Source: Halorientalis marina (lineage in GTDB: Archaea; Halobacteriota; Halobacteria; Halobacteriales; Haloarculaceae). Taken from it: a DNA stretch of 64,000 nucleotides. The stretch lies in contig NZ_CP095487.1 in the NCBI RefSeq assembly GCF_023028345.1, forward strand, positions 2,108,001-2,172,000. Direction: 5' to 3'. The notes below the pieces were generated by a model. That model did no database searches. It saw nothing but the letters and a program-made list of their open reading frames with translations, and had not been told where the DNA came from. The translations under genes and the position numbers were made by a program. This document shows positions 1-7,985 of this stretch, in pieces (the first letter of the stretch is position 1; every line of letters starts with the position of its first letter).

Positions 1-395
1 GACTCGACATCGATCCGGACCCGCTCGACACCGCGCTGGAGAACGAACGGAAAGTGGCCTCGACGACGAACGTCGAGTGGGTCCGCGGCGACGCGACCGA
101 CGCCCCTCTCCGACACGCCGAGCAGACGACGGTCGTCATGAACCCGCCGTTCGGCGCGCAGTCGGGCAACGAACACGCCGACCGGGCGTTCCTCGCGACG
201 GCCGCCGCGGTCGCGGACGTGTCCTACTCGATCCACAACGCCGGTAGCAGGGAGTTCGTCGAGTCCTTCGCCGGCGACAACGGCGGCGAGGTCACCCACG
301 CGTTCGGCGCGGAGTTCGAGCTTCCACGGCAGTTCGACCACCACGACGCCGACACGCAGGTCATCGACGCCGAAGTGTTCCGCATCGACTGGTAA
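1..395 (+). CDS. METTL5-family nucleic acid methyltransferase, C-terminal part
   Basis: The frame is open from the left edge, so the gene begins outside the window; the GTG at 54 is internal. The visible part carries the NPPFG motif (about 140-154), the (N/D)PP(F/Y) catalytic signature of SAM-dependent N6-adenine and related N-methyltransferases, followed by a DRAFL stretch and the segment VSYSIHNAGSREF typical of METTL5-like archaeal proteins. METTL5 relatives methylate an adenine in small-subunit rRNA, so a ribosomal RNA target is likely but inferred. The SAM-binding N-terminus is not visible. It ends with TAA at 393-395; nothing else in its operon can be seen. Confidence 0.8.
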   Translation, partial: LDIDPDPLDTALENERKVASTTNVEWVRGDATDAPLRHAEQTTVVMNPPFGAQSGNEHADRAFLATAAAVADVSYSIHNAGSREFVESFAGDNGGEVTHAFGAEFELPRQFDHHDADTQVIDAEVFRIDW

Positions 396-625
396 CAGTC
401 CGGGGCGCCCCGCTCGTTCTCCCCAGTGGTTCGGCAACCGTGGACCTGCGGGTTCTCACTCCACTACCGATCGGTGAATCGTCGAATACGACCCTCGTCG
501 GAACGGCCCGTGCGAGACGGACGGTCCGTATCGGCCGATGGCCCCGCTGTCGCGCCAACCAGTGAACGAATACCATTGTGTACCAGGCAGTAATGCTACC
601 ACAGGAGTCTACGTTACTTGTTAGC

Positions 626-832
626 ATGGATGTGATTCTGAACGAGGTCACATATACGGTCCACAAATGCGAGAAGAGCATGTCCTGGGCGGATTCGAAT
701 TTACAGACCGAATGTGGGATTCACCACCATCTGGCCCACGATAACCTCGAAATCACCACCGTCGAGGAATCAAACACTATGACGAGCGCCGATAAATGCG
801 GTCGGTGTTTCGAGAACGAAGGCGGCTACTGA
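626..832 (+). CDS. Small Cys/His-rich haloarchaeal protein, possible zinc binder
   Basis: A 68-residue frame starting at ATG 626; an in-frame start at 578 would add 16 residues but gives no better signal. I do not recognise the family. Cys15, Cys30, a His cluster at 33-35 and 38, and a terminal CGRC (58-61) could bind zinc. The local DNA is visibly less GC-rich than the flanking genes and uses codons such as ATA and TTA that are rare nearby, which may mean recent acquisition or a non-housekeeping role. No neighbour explains it. It could be spurious, but the Cys/His pattern and acidic composition look protein-like. Confidence 0.5.
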   Translation: MDVILNEVTYTVHKCEKSMSWADSNLQTECGIHHHLAHDNLEITTVEESNTMTSADKCGRCFENEGGY

Positions 833-912
833 GACGTCCACCAGCTTCAGGAACTGTCGGTACTGTTTTGCGTTGGCGGAGCTGTAGCATTCGGGGTCTG
901 AGCCGGGGGTTC

Positions 913-2601
913 TCACCCGTTCCCGCGCCCCGAGCTATCCGCGATCCTGACGCGCGTGCCGTCCCGGATGGCGAAGACCCGTCCCCCGGACCTGTTGAAC
1001 GTCAGCCCGCCAGCGGTGACGTTCGACCCCTCGGTCGGGAGCGTCGTCTCGCCGAGGGTCTCGTTCCCGCCGTGGACGACCAGGTCGAACGCCTGCCGGG
1101 ACGGCCGAACCGACACCCGGCGGCCCCCGACCCGTGGCTCCGCCGTCTTCGGGTCCGAGGTGAAGACGAGCCGGCGGTCGCCGTCGGGCGGGTTCAGGAA
1201 CACCTTGTAGACGCTGCCGTTGCCGACCGGGTCCCACGCCTGTCGGTTCACGTCGACGGTCCGCCGCCAGCCGAGTCCCCCGACGGTGACCGACCCACTC
1301 CCCTGGAAGGCGAGCCGCGGTTTCGAGATGGCCGTTCGGAACACCTTCCGGCCTTCGTTGACGACGATCACCCCGCTCGTGTTCACCTGCGTCGTCTCGC
1401 CGAACGCCGTTATCGGAACGGCCGAGACGTACTGGTCCGGGACGTCTTCGGCGTAGGTTATCTCGTAGCCTCTGACCTGGACGCCGTCGCCGGTCGGGCC
1501 GCCGGAGACCGTCGCGAGGTTGATCGGAATCGCTGCGGCGGCCGTGGCGAGCGTGAGGGCGAGAAAGAGCCCGACTGCGGCCTCCCGCCCGTGGAGGTCG
1601 ACCGTGACCGAGCGGTCGGTTCCCGGGAGGCCGACCGATTCGACGAGGAGGCCGTCGCCGGCCGTCACCGCGGCGGTGACGAGCGCCGCCAGCAGGAAGA
1701 CCGCGACGACGCCCGCCCCCCGGAAGAGGACGTACGTGACGCCGCCGCGGTACCAGTACAGCGCCCAGAGCGACTGGCCGACGGCGAAGATCAGCGCGGC
1801 GAGCCAGAGTCGCCCCGGCGACGGCCGACGGTCCCGGCGTGTCACGTACAGCCAGCCGAGGGCGACGCCGAGGAAGAGACCGAGCGCGTGGCCCTGGATG
1901 GCGATGTTCGCCCACCAGGGCGTCCCGAACGACCGGCCGCCGCCGCTGGCTTCCGTCACCGGGTTCCGCAGGGCGGTGTAGAGGAGGTCGATGACGCCGC
2001 GGCCGGCCATCGCGACGACCGTCGCGATCGGGTACCGCACCAGGGCGAAGCCGGCGAACGCGAAGACGACGCCGGAGAACCCGATGACGGGACCCACCGC
2101 GAACAGCCCGGTGAGCAGGCCGACGACGAGGACCGCCGCCGGGACGGCGAGGACGCGGACGGCGGGGGACGCGAGCGGGGAGTCCGCAGAGACGGACTCC
2201 TCGGGATAGTGACCCCACGCGTATTCGACGAGGGGTGCGTATGCGAGCGTCGCGACGAGATTCCCCGTCAGGTGGCCGAGACCGTTGTGCGCGAACGGTG
2301 CCGTCACGATGCCGAGCGGGTAGAGGTACGACCACGCACGGAACGGGACGACGAGCGGGTCGTTCGGGTGCTGCCAGCCGCCCTGGAGGAGGAGATAGAC
2401 GGCAAGGACGCCCAGACCGGTGAGGACGGTTCCCCAGGGGACGCCGAGGACGAATCGCTCGGTGAGAACCCGTCGCCAGCGGGCGTTCCAGCCGGTCAAT
2501 CGAAGGAGGATTGCGACGGAAACGGCGACGCCGGCGAGAACGGCGAGCGGCCAGAGCGGCAGCCACGACGGGACCGACACGGGCGACGGCACCGGTGCCA
2601 T
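913..2601 (-). CDS. Rhomboid family intramembrane serine protease
   Basis: A 562-residue membrane protein. Several N-terminal hydrophobic segments include the rhomboid features: HxxxN in GHLTGNLVA, the nucleophile motif GFSG in GPVIGFSGVVFAFAG, and the general-base histidine in IQGHALGLFLG. Rhomboids cut transmembrane segments inside the membrane. After the core the protein continues with more hydrophobic segments and then a long C-terminal domain of about 230 residues rich in beta-like segments, probably exposed outside the cell; this tail makes it larger than a minimal rhomboid and may select substrates (inference). It stands alone, transcribed toward 913. A 643-codon frame on the opposite strand is a GC artefact. 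Confidence 0.85.
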   Translation of the reverse strand: MAPVPSPVSVPSWLPLWPLAVLAGVAVSVAILLRLTGWNARWRRVLTERFVLGVPWGTVLTGLGVLAVYLLLQGGWQHPNDPLVVPFRAWSYLYPLGIVTAPFAHNGLGHLTGNLVATLAYAPLVEYAWGHYPEESVSADSPLASPAVRVLAVPAAVLVVGLLTGLFAVGPVIGFSGVVFAFAGFALVRYPIATVVAMAGRGVIDLLYTALRNPVTEASGGGRSFGTPWWANIAIQGHALGLFLGVALGWLYVTRRDRRPSPGRLWLAALIFAVGQSLWALYWYRGGVTYVLFRGAGVVAVFLLAALVTAAVTAGDGLLVESVGLPGTDRSVTVDLHGREAAVGLFLALTLATAAAAIPINLATVSGGPTGDGVQVRGYEITYAEDVPDQYVSAVPITAFGETTQVNTSGVIVVNEGRKVFRTAISKPRLAFQGSGSVTVGGLGWRRTVDVNRQAWDPVGNGSVYKVFLNPPDGDRRLVFTSDPKTAEPRVGGRRVSVRPSRQAFDLVVHGGNETLGETTLPTEGSNVTAGGLTFNRSGGRVFAIRDGTRVRIADSSGRGNG

Positions 2602-2651
2602 GGCCGGATCCTCGGACGCCGCGGGTATGTCAGTTCCGGCTCACTCGACCG

Positions 2652-3866
2652 TCAGAACCGCGGGAGGTTCTCCAGTTCGCCCTCGGGCACGTCCTCGAAG
2701 GCCGCACGGGCGATGGAGCGTTTGTGAACCTCGTCGGCGCCGTCCACGATGCGGAACGCGCGGTTGGCCTCGTAGAAGTCCGCGATGGGCAGGTGCTTCG
2801 AGATGCCCGAGCCACCACAGGACTGCAGGGCGAGGTCGATGGTCTCCTGCACGACGTTCGCGGTGTAGTACTTCGACATGGCGACCTCGATGCGGGCCTC
2901 CTCGCCCTGGGAGATCTTCTCCGCGGCGTGACGGACCATCGTCCGCGCGGCGTGGAGCTGGGTCTCCTGTTCGGCGATCCGGAACCGCTGGGACTGCTTG
3001 TCCGACAGGGAGTCGCCGAAGGCGTCGCGCTCCTGCATGTACTCCTTCGCGATGCCGAGCGCGCGGGAGGCCATGCCCGAGAAGCGCATACAGTGAGTCA
3101 GGCGCGCGGGGCCGAGTCGCTGCTGTGCGATGGCGAAGCCGGCGTTCTCGGCACCGAGCAGGTTCTCCTCGGGCACGCGGACGTTGTCGTATCGGATCTC
3201 CGCGTGGCCCTCCGGAATGAGGTCCTGGCCGATGTGCGGGGTGGACTCGACGATCTCGACGCCGTCGGCGTCCGACGGGACGACGATGATGGACGTGCCC
3301 TCGTAGGGGTGGGCGTCCATGTCGGTGCGGGCCATCACGAGGAGGATGTCGGCCTCGTCGCCCTGCGTGGTCCACCACTTGTGGCCGTTGATGACCCACT
3401 CGTCGCCGTCTTTCTCGGCGGTGGTCTTCATCATCTTCGGGTCCGAGCCGGCGCCCGCCATCGGCTCGGTCATCGAGAAGCCCGAACGAATCTCGCTCTC
3501 GACCAGCGGATCGAGGAACCGCTCTTTCTGTTCCTCCGTGCCGACGAGTTCGAGGGTGTGCATGTTGCCCTCGTCGGGGGCGTCGACGCGCATCGCCATC
3601 GGCGCGAGCAGACACCGGCCGGCCTGCTCGAACAGGGGGAGGACGTCGCGGAAGTCCTCGCCCATGCCGCCGTGTTCCTCGTCGATCTGCGGACAGTAGA
3701 TGTCGTACTCCTTGGCTTTCTCCTGGAGGTCCTCGATCACGTCCCAGCTCACGGGCCCCTGTCCCTGGTGTTCCCGCTCGACCGGGATGGCTTCGTTCTC
3801 CACGAACTCTCGTGCGCGGTCTTCGAGTTCGGACGCTCGCTGTGAATCCTCGTAGTCGACTACCAT
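2652..3866 (-). CDS. Acyl-CoA dehydrogenase, ACAD10/11 (LvaC) type
   Basis: 404 residues from ATG 3866; a longer frame to 3974 runs through the promoter. Flavin-domain hallmarks are SMTEP, the GSD turn, KWW and the C-terminal QSCGGSGISK. The catalytic base position reads IVDG (Asp about 375) before ADEVHKRSIA, the Asp-containing form found in ACAD10/ACAD11-like enzymes rather than the YEG of medium-chain enzymes. In mammals and in the Pseudomonas levulinate pathway such enzymes work with an APH-fold kinase on 4-hydroxyacyl-CoA. The divergent neighbour at 4015 is exactly such a kinase. A TATA-like element at 3890-3897 fits a leaderless start. Role in 4-hydroxyacyl-CoA breakdown is inference. 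Confidence 0.9.
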   Translation of the reverse strand: MVVDYEDSQRASELEDRAREFVENEAIPVEREHQGQGPVSWDVIEDLQEKAKEYDIYCPQIDEEHGGMGEDFRDVLPLFEQAGRCLLAPMAMRVDAPDEGNMHTLELVGTEEQKERFLDPLVESEIRSGFSMTEPMAGAGSDPKMMKTTAEKDGDEWVINGHKWWTTQGDEADILLVMARTDMDAHPYEGTSIIVVPSDADGVEIVESTPHIGQDLIPEGHAEIRYDNVRVPEENLLGAENAGFAIAQQRLGPARLTHCMRFSGMASRALGIAKEYMQERDAFGDSLSDKQSQRFRIAEQETQLHAARTMVRHAAEKISQGEEARIEVAMSKYYTANVVQETIDLALQSCGGSGISKHLPIADFYEANRAFRIVDGADEVHKRSIARAAFEDVPEGELENLPRF

Positions 3867-3884
3867 AGCCTTCCTTCGGAACAC

Positions 3885-3980
3885 AACATTGTAAAACTCG
3901 TGGGTCGGCGATGCCGGCGGCGGTTCGGACGAACCCCCACTTATTCGTACCATGAGCGCGAATCGGTCTAACAATGTTAG
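3885..3980. promoter_or_regulatory. Shared divergent promoter region with ACAATGTT boxes
   Basis: The region between the dehydrogenase and kinase genes holds the octamer AACATTGT at 3885-3892, overlapping the probable TATA of the minus-strand gene, and its reverse complement ACAATGTT at 3971-3978 inside a perfect palindrome CTAACAATGTTAG at 3968-3980. A TATA-like TTATTCG at 3941-3947 would place the kinase transcript start at about 3968-3972, on the palindrome. One repressor binding both boxes could control both genes. Confidence 0.5.
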
Positions 3981-4014
3981 CAGAAAAGACTATCGGCCGC
4001 GGGAGGGATCGCAC

Positions 4015-5091
4015 GTGAGCGACACCAGCGACGAGTATTTCCGGCGAATCGTCGACGAGGACAAACTCGCGTCGTATCTCGAGGACCAACTCGGCACGGT
4101 CGAGGAGTACGACGTCCGCCGCCACCAGGAGGGACACTCGAACGAGACGCTGTTCGTGACCTGGGGCGAGCAGGAACTGGTCATCCGGCGGCCCCCGCCC
4201 GGCGAGACCGCGGACAACGCCCACGACGTGCTCAGGGAGTACAAGGTCGTCGACGCGCTCCAGGACACGAGCGTCGAGGTCCCGACGACCGTCGCGGCCT
4301 GTGACGACCACGACGTCATCGGCTCCGATTTCTACGTGATGGAGCGGACCGATGGCGACGTGATCCGCACCGAGCTCCCCGAGCGGTTCGAGACGCCCGA
4401 GCACCGCGAGGCCATCGGCGAGGAACTGGTCGACCGGCTGGCCGAAATTCACGAGGTCGACCACGAAGCCGTCGGCCTGGGCGAGTTCGGCTACCCCGAG
4501 GGGTTCACCCAGCGCCAGGTCAAACGCTGGAGCGAACAGCTCACGTGGGCCTTCTCCGTGACCGCGGAGGAACGGGAGGTCCCACAGCTGTACGACGTGA
4601 TGGAGTGGCTCCAGGAGAACGCGCCCGAGGAGCATCCCCACACGCTCGTCCACGGCGACTACAAGCTCGACAACGTGATGTACGCCCCGGGGACTCCCCC
4701 CGAGATCAACGCCATCTTCGACTGGGAGATGTCGACGCTGGGCGACCCGCTGACCGACCTCGGCTGGATGCTGTCCTACTGGTGGGACGCGAAGGACCCG
4801 GACCCGCCGAACGCGACGACCTCGCTCAACGCCACGTTCATGAAGGGCGAGGACTACCTCACCCGCCGGGAACTGGTCGACCGCTACGAGGAACGAACCG
4901 GCATCGATTTCGAGAACGAGAAGTTCTACCGGACGCTGGCGGTCTACAAGCTCGCCGGCCTCGGCGAGATGTTCTTCCGCCGGTACCTGGAGGGCAACAG
5001 CGACGACCCGCTGTACCCCAAGATGGAGGAGGGCGTCCCCGCGCTCGCCGACCGCGCCGTGCGCATCATCGACGGCGAAGAACCGCTCTGA
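4015..5091 (+). CDS. APH-fold phosphotransferase, ACAD11/LvaA-like
   Basis: 358 residues from GTG 4015, chosen because GGGAGGG lies at 4001-4007 and the transcript probably starts near 3970; an ATG at 3952 would lie upstream of that start. The kinase core shows the catalytic loop HGDYKLDN (Asp about residue 215) and the metal-binding FDWEMSTLGDPLTDL, wording characteristic of the kinase domain of ACAD10/11 and of LvaA, which phosphorylates the 4-hydroxyl of 4-hydroxyacyl-CoA. Aminoglycoside kinases share the fold but not this DWE-STLG context. It is divergent from an ACAD11-type dehydrogenase and shares a palindromic site with it, supporting a joint acyl-CoA pathway. Confidence 0.85.
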   Translation: MSDTSDEYFRRIVDEDKLASYLEDQLGTVEEYDVRRHQEGHSNETLFVTWGEQELVIRRPPPGETADNAHDVLREYKVVDALQDTSVEVPTTVAACDDHDVIGSDFYVMERTDGDVIRTELPERFETPEHREAIGEELVDRLAEIHEVDHEAVGLGEFGYPEGFTQRQVKRWSEQLTWAFSVTAEEREVPQLYDVMEWLQENAPEEHPHTLVHGDYKLDNVMYAPGTPPEINAIFDWEMSTLGDPLTDLGWMLSYWWDAKDPDPPNATTSLNATFMKGEDYLTRRELVDRYEERTGIDFENEKFYRTLAVYKLAGLGEMFFRRYLEGNSDDPLYPKMEEGVPALADRAVRIIDGEEPL

Positions 5092-5158
5092 ACCGCCCCG
5101 TTATTCGTTTCGATAACTCGCCCGGTACACCCTTGTAGGGACGTCGCCATAGTTCGGT

Positions 5159-7480
5159 ATGGCTAGCGGACAGGGCGACGAACAGATTGGGGCAGTCGAG
5201 CGGCGCAGTCTCGAAGCGGTCTTCGACACCGCGGATTCGTTCGTCGGCCTGCTGGACCCGGACGGGGCCGTTCGCCGGGTGAACGAGGCGGTCCGGTCCT
5301 TCTCCGGCGTCGACCCGAAGACCTTCCTCGGCGAGCCGTTCTGGGAGGGGCCGTGGTTCGACCACGACGAGTCCCTCCAGGAGCGGATCGAAGCGGCCGT
5401 CGCGACGGCCCGGAGCGGCGAGACAGTCGAGTTCGACGCGACACACGTCAGCCCCGAGGGACGGGCGATAGACGTCGAGGGGACGATCCGGCCGGTCCGT
5501 GACGAGGACGGCACCGTGGAGACGCTCGTGGCACACGGGATCGACGTGACCGAGCAGAACCGTCGGCTCGAAGCCGTGCAGCGGAACCAGGCGCGTCTGG
5601 GCACCATCCTGGACAACGCGCCGCTGGCGCTGTTGGTCATCGAGCAGGACGGGACGGTCTCGGAGGCGAGGGGAGCAGCGTTCGGCGCCACCGACCTCGA
5701 ACCCGACACCGCGGTCGGTCAGTCCGTTTTCGAGCTGTACGAGGATTTCCCGGAGATCACGGACAGCGTGAGCCGCGCGCTGGACGGGACAGCGACCGAG
5801 GCCGAACTCGACTTCGGGGGCAAGAAATTCCAGACGTATCTCGAACCGGTCCGGGACGAGGGGGGCGACGTGCAGGAGGTCATCGCCGTCGCCCAGAACG
5901 TGACCGAGCTGAAGACCCGGGAGCAGGAACTGCAGGCCTGGAAGGACCGTCTCCAGACCGTCATCGAGAACGCGCCGATGGTCGTGTTCTCCTACGACCC
6001 GGACGGGACGGTGACGATGTCACAGGGGAAGGGGCTGAGCGCCTACGGCCTCGAACCCGGCGAGCTCGTCGGACAGAATCTCTACGAGGCCTACGCCGAC
6101 GACCCCGCCCTCCAGCGGGACGTGAAACGGGCCGCCGAAGGCGAGGACGTGACCTCGATCCAGGAACTCGACGACGTGGTATTCAAGATCTGGTTCCGCC
6201 CCATCGAGCGCGACGGCGAGGTCGAGCGCGTCATCGGCGTCACCATCGACATCACCCAGCAGAAACGCCAGGAGCGCCGAATAGAAGCGATGAGCGACGC
6301 CACGAACGACCTCATCGACGCCCGGTCGCCGGCCGCGGTCGGCCGGACCGTGATGGACATCGCCGGGGACGTACTGGACGAGCCGCTGTCCGGCATCTGG
6401 ACGTGCGACGAAGACGCCGAGGTGCTCGAGCCGCTCGCGGCGACCGACAGCGTCCTCGACGCGATGGACGCGACGGACGCCACCGACGCACTCCCGACCA
6501 TCGGCCCCGGAACGACCGAGATGTCCGTGTTGGAGGACGGATCGGTTCGCGTGGTCGATGACTACGCGGCGCTCGACGACCCCGCACAGCAGGACGCGCC
6601 GCTCGGGACCGTTGCGATGGTCCCGCTGGGCGAGTTCGGGATGTTGCACGTGGGCTCCGGTGCGGTCGAACCGTTCTCGGACGCGGACCTGAACCTCGTG
6701 CGAATCCTGGCCGGGAACGCCGAGGCGGCACTGGAGCGGGCCGAGCGCGAGCAGGAACTCGCGACCCACCGCCAGGAACTCGAACGCTCGAACGAGAGCC
6801 TGCAGCAGTTCGCGTACATCGCCTCCCACGACCTGCAGGAACCGCTGCGTATGGTGTCGAGCTACGTGGACCTGCTCGAAACGGAGTACGGTGAGGAGCT
6901 GGACGGCGAGGCCCGGGAGTACATGGACTTCGCGGTCGACGGCGCCGAGCGGATGCAGGCGATGATCGAGGCCCTGCTCGCGTACTCCCGCGTCCAGACA
7001 CAGGGCGAGGAGTTCACGCGGACCGACACGGCGGCGGTCGTCGACGAGACCCGCCGCGACCTGAGCCTCCGCATCGAGGAGACCGGCGCCGAGGTGCGAG
7101 CGAGTCACCTCCCGACCGTCGAGGCCGACCGCACGCAGCTCGGACAGCTCTTCCAGAACCTGATCGAGAACGCTATCGATCACGCCTGCGACGGGATGCC
7201 GACGGTCGAAATCACCGCCCAGGAAGGCGACGAGAGCATCGAGTTCGCCGTGGCCGACGACGGCGTCGGCATCCCCGAGGCGGACCAGGAGCGGATTTTC
7301 GAGATATTCAAAAGCGGCCACCGCGGGAGCGAGGTGCCCGGCGGCACCGGGATCGGCCTCGCGGTCTGTGAACGGATCGTCCACCGGCACGGCGGCGACA
7401 TCTGGGTCGATTCCGCGCCCGGCGACGGTGCCACGTTCCGGTTCACGATTCCGAAGACGACGGAGACGACACTACCATGA
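5159..7480 (+). CDS. Multi-PAS/GAF sensor histidine kinase
   Basis: 773 residues, no transmembrane segment seen, so probably cytoplasmic. Order: PAS about 20-130, PAS about 144-255, PAS about 265-375, a GAF-like domain about 385-525, a short coiled linker, the dimerisation/phosphoacceptor helix with SHDLQEP (His557), and an HATPase domain with NLIENAIDH (N box), DDGVGIP (G1) and GTGIGLAVC (G2). All catalytic boxes are intact. The SHDLQEPLRM wording is that of bacteriophytochrome/Cph1-like kinases whose partners are Rcp1-like receivers; the next gene is such a receiver, so the pair likely forms a phosphorelay. Signal unknown. Confidence 0.92.
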   Translation: MASGQGDEQIGAVERRSLEAVFDTADSFVGLLDPDGAVRRVNEAVRSFSGVDPKTFLGEPFWEGPWFDHDESLQERIEAAVATARSGETVEFDATHVSPEGRAIDVEGTIRPVRDEDGTVETLVAHGIDVTEQNRRLEAVQRNQARLGTILDNAPLALLVIEQDGTVSEARGAAFGATDLEPDTAVGQSVFELYEDFPEITDSVSRALDGTATEAELDFGGKKFQTYLEPVRDEGGDVQEVIAVAQNVTELKTREQELQAWKDRLQTVIENAPMVVFSYDPDGTVTMSQGKGLSAYGLEPGELVGQNLYEAYADDPALQRDVKRAAEGEDVTSIQELDDVVFKIWFRPIERDGEVERVIGVTIDITQQKRQERRIEAMSDATNDLIDARSPAAVGRTVMDIAGDVLDEPLSGIWTCDEDAEVLEPLAATDSVLDAMDATDATDALPTIGPGTTEMSVLEDGSVRVVDDYAALDDPAQQDAPLGTVAMVPLGEFGMLHVGSGAVEPFSDADLNLVRILAGNAEAALERAEREQELATHRQELERSNESLQQFAYIASHDLQEPLRMVSSYVDLLETEYGEELDGEAREYMDFAVDGAERMQAMIEALLAYSRVQTQGEEFTRTDTAAVVDETRRDLSLRIEETGAEVRASHLPTVEADRTQLGQLFQNLIENAIDHACDGMPTVEITAQEGDESIEFAVADDGVGIPEADQERIFEIFKSGHRGSEVPGGTGIGLAVCERIVHRHGGDIWVDSAPGDGATFRFTIPKTTETTLP

Positions 7481-7538
7481 TAGCGACTGACAGATGCCGA
7501 CGGCGACGTACCGACCCGTGGGACCGGAGGGCGCTCTC

Positions 7539-7982
7539 GTGACCGACCAGCGGACCCAGCCCATCGAGATCCTGCTCGCCGAGGACAACCCCGGTGACGT
7601 GAAACTCACGAGGAAGGCCTTCGAGAACGGAAACGTGCTGAACAACCTCCACGTCGTCGAGGACGGCGTCGAGGCGATGAAGTTCCTCCGCCAGGAGGGC
7701 GAGTACACCGACGAACCGCGCCCGGACCTGGTCCTTCTGGACCTGAACATGCCCCGCAAGGACGGGAAGGAGGTCCTGGAAGACGTGAAATCGGACCCGG
7801 AACTGCGCCGGATTCCGGTGGTCGTCTTGACCAGTTCCTCGGCCGAGGAGGACGTGGTGAAGTCGTACGACCTCCACGCGAACGCCTACCTGACCAAACC
7901 GGTCGACTTCGGTGGCTTCATCGACGTGGTCGAGCGCATCGAGGACTTCTGGTTGACGGTCGTGAAGACGCCGTCGGAGTGA
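7539..7982 (+). CDS. Rcp1-like single-domain response regulator
   Basis: 147 residues from GTG 7539, preceded at 8 bases by GGAGG (7526-7530); an ATG at 7494 would add 15 unconserved residues. The whole protein is one receiver domain: acidic pair in LLAEDNPGDVKL, phosphoacceptor in LVLLDLNMPRKDG (Asp68), Thr/Ser in VVLTSS, and Lys in AYLTKPVDF. There is no output domain, so it probably shuttles phosphate or acts by protein contact. It lies just after the multi-PAS kinase and just before a receiver-kinase hybrid, and is probably co-transcribed with both. Confidence 0.9.
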   Translation: MTDQRTQPIEILLAEDNPGDVKLTRKAFENGNVLNNLHVVEDGVEAMKFLRQEGEYTDEPRPDLVLLDLNMPRKDGKEVLEDVKSDPELRRIPVVVLTSSSAEEDVVKSYDLHANAYLTKPVDFGGFIDVVERIEDFWLTVVKTPSE

Positions 7983-7985
7983 CCG

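Noticed and set aside
796..2727. 643-codon frame on the plus strand across the rhomboid gene
   Set aside because: Its translation is Arg/Pro/Asp-rich without any motif; it mirrors the rhomboid codons on the other strand, as commonly happens in GC-rich DNA.
3952..4014. ATG 3952 as start of the APH-fold kinase
   Set aside because: It would lie upstream of the predicted transcript start, and the palindrome would be inside the coding region; GTG 4015 has a good ribosome site.
2641..4653. 670-codon minus-strand frame over the dehydrogenase and kinase genes
   Set aside because: It spans two well-supported genes in a wrong frame and yields low-complexity Arg-rich sequence in its second half.
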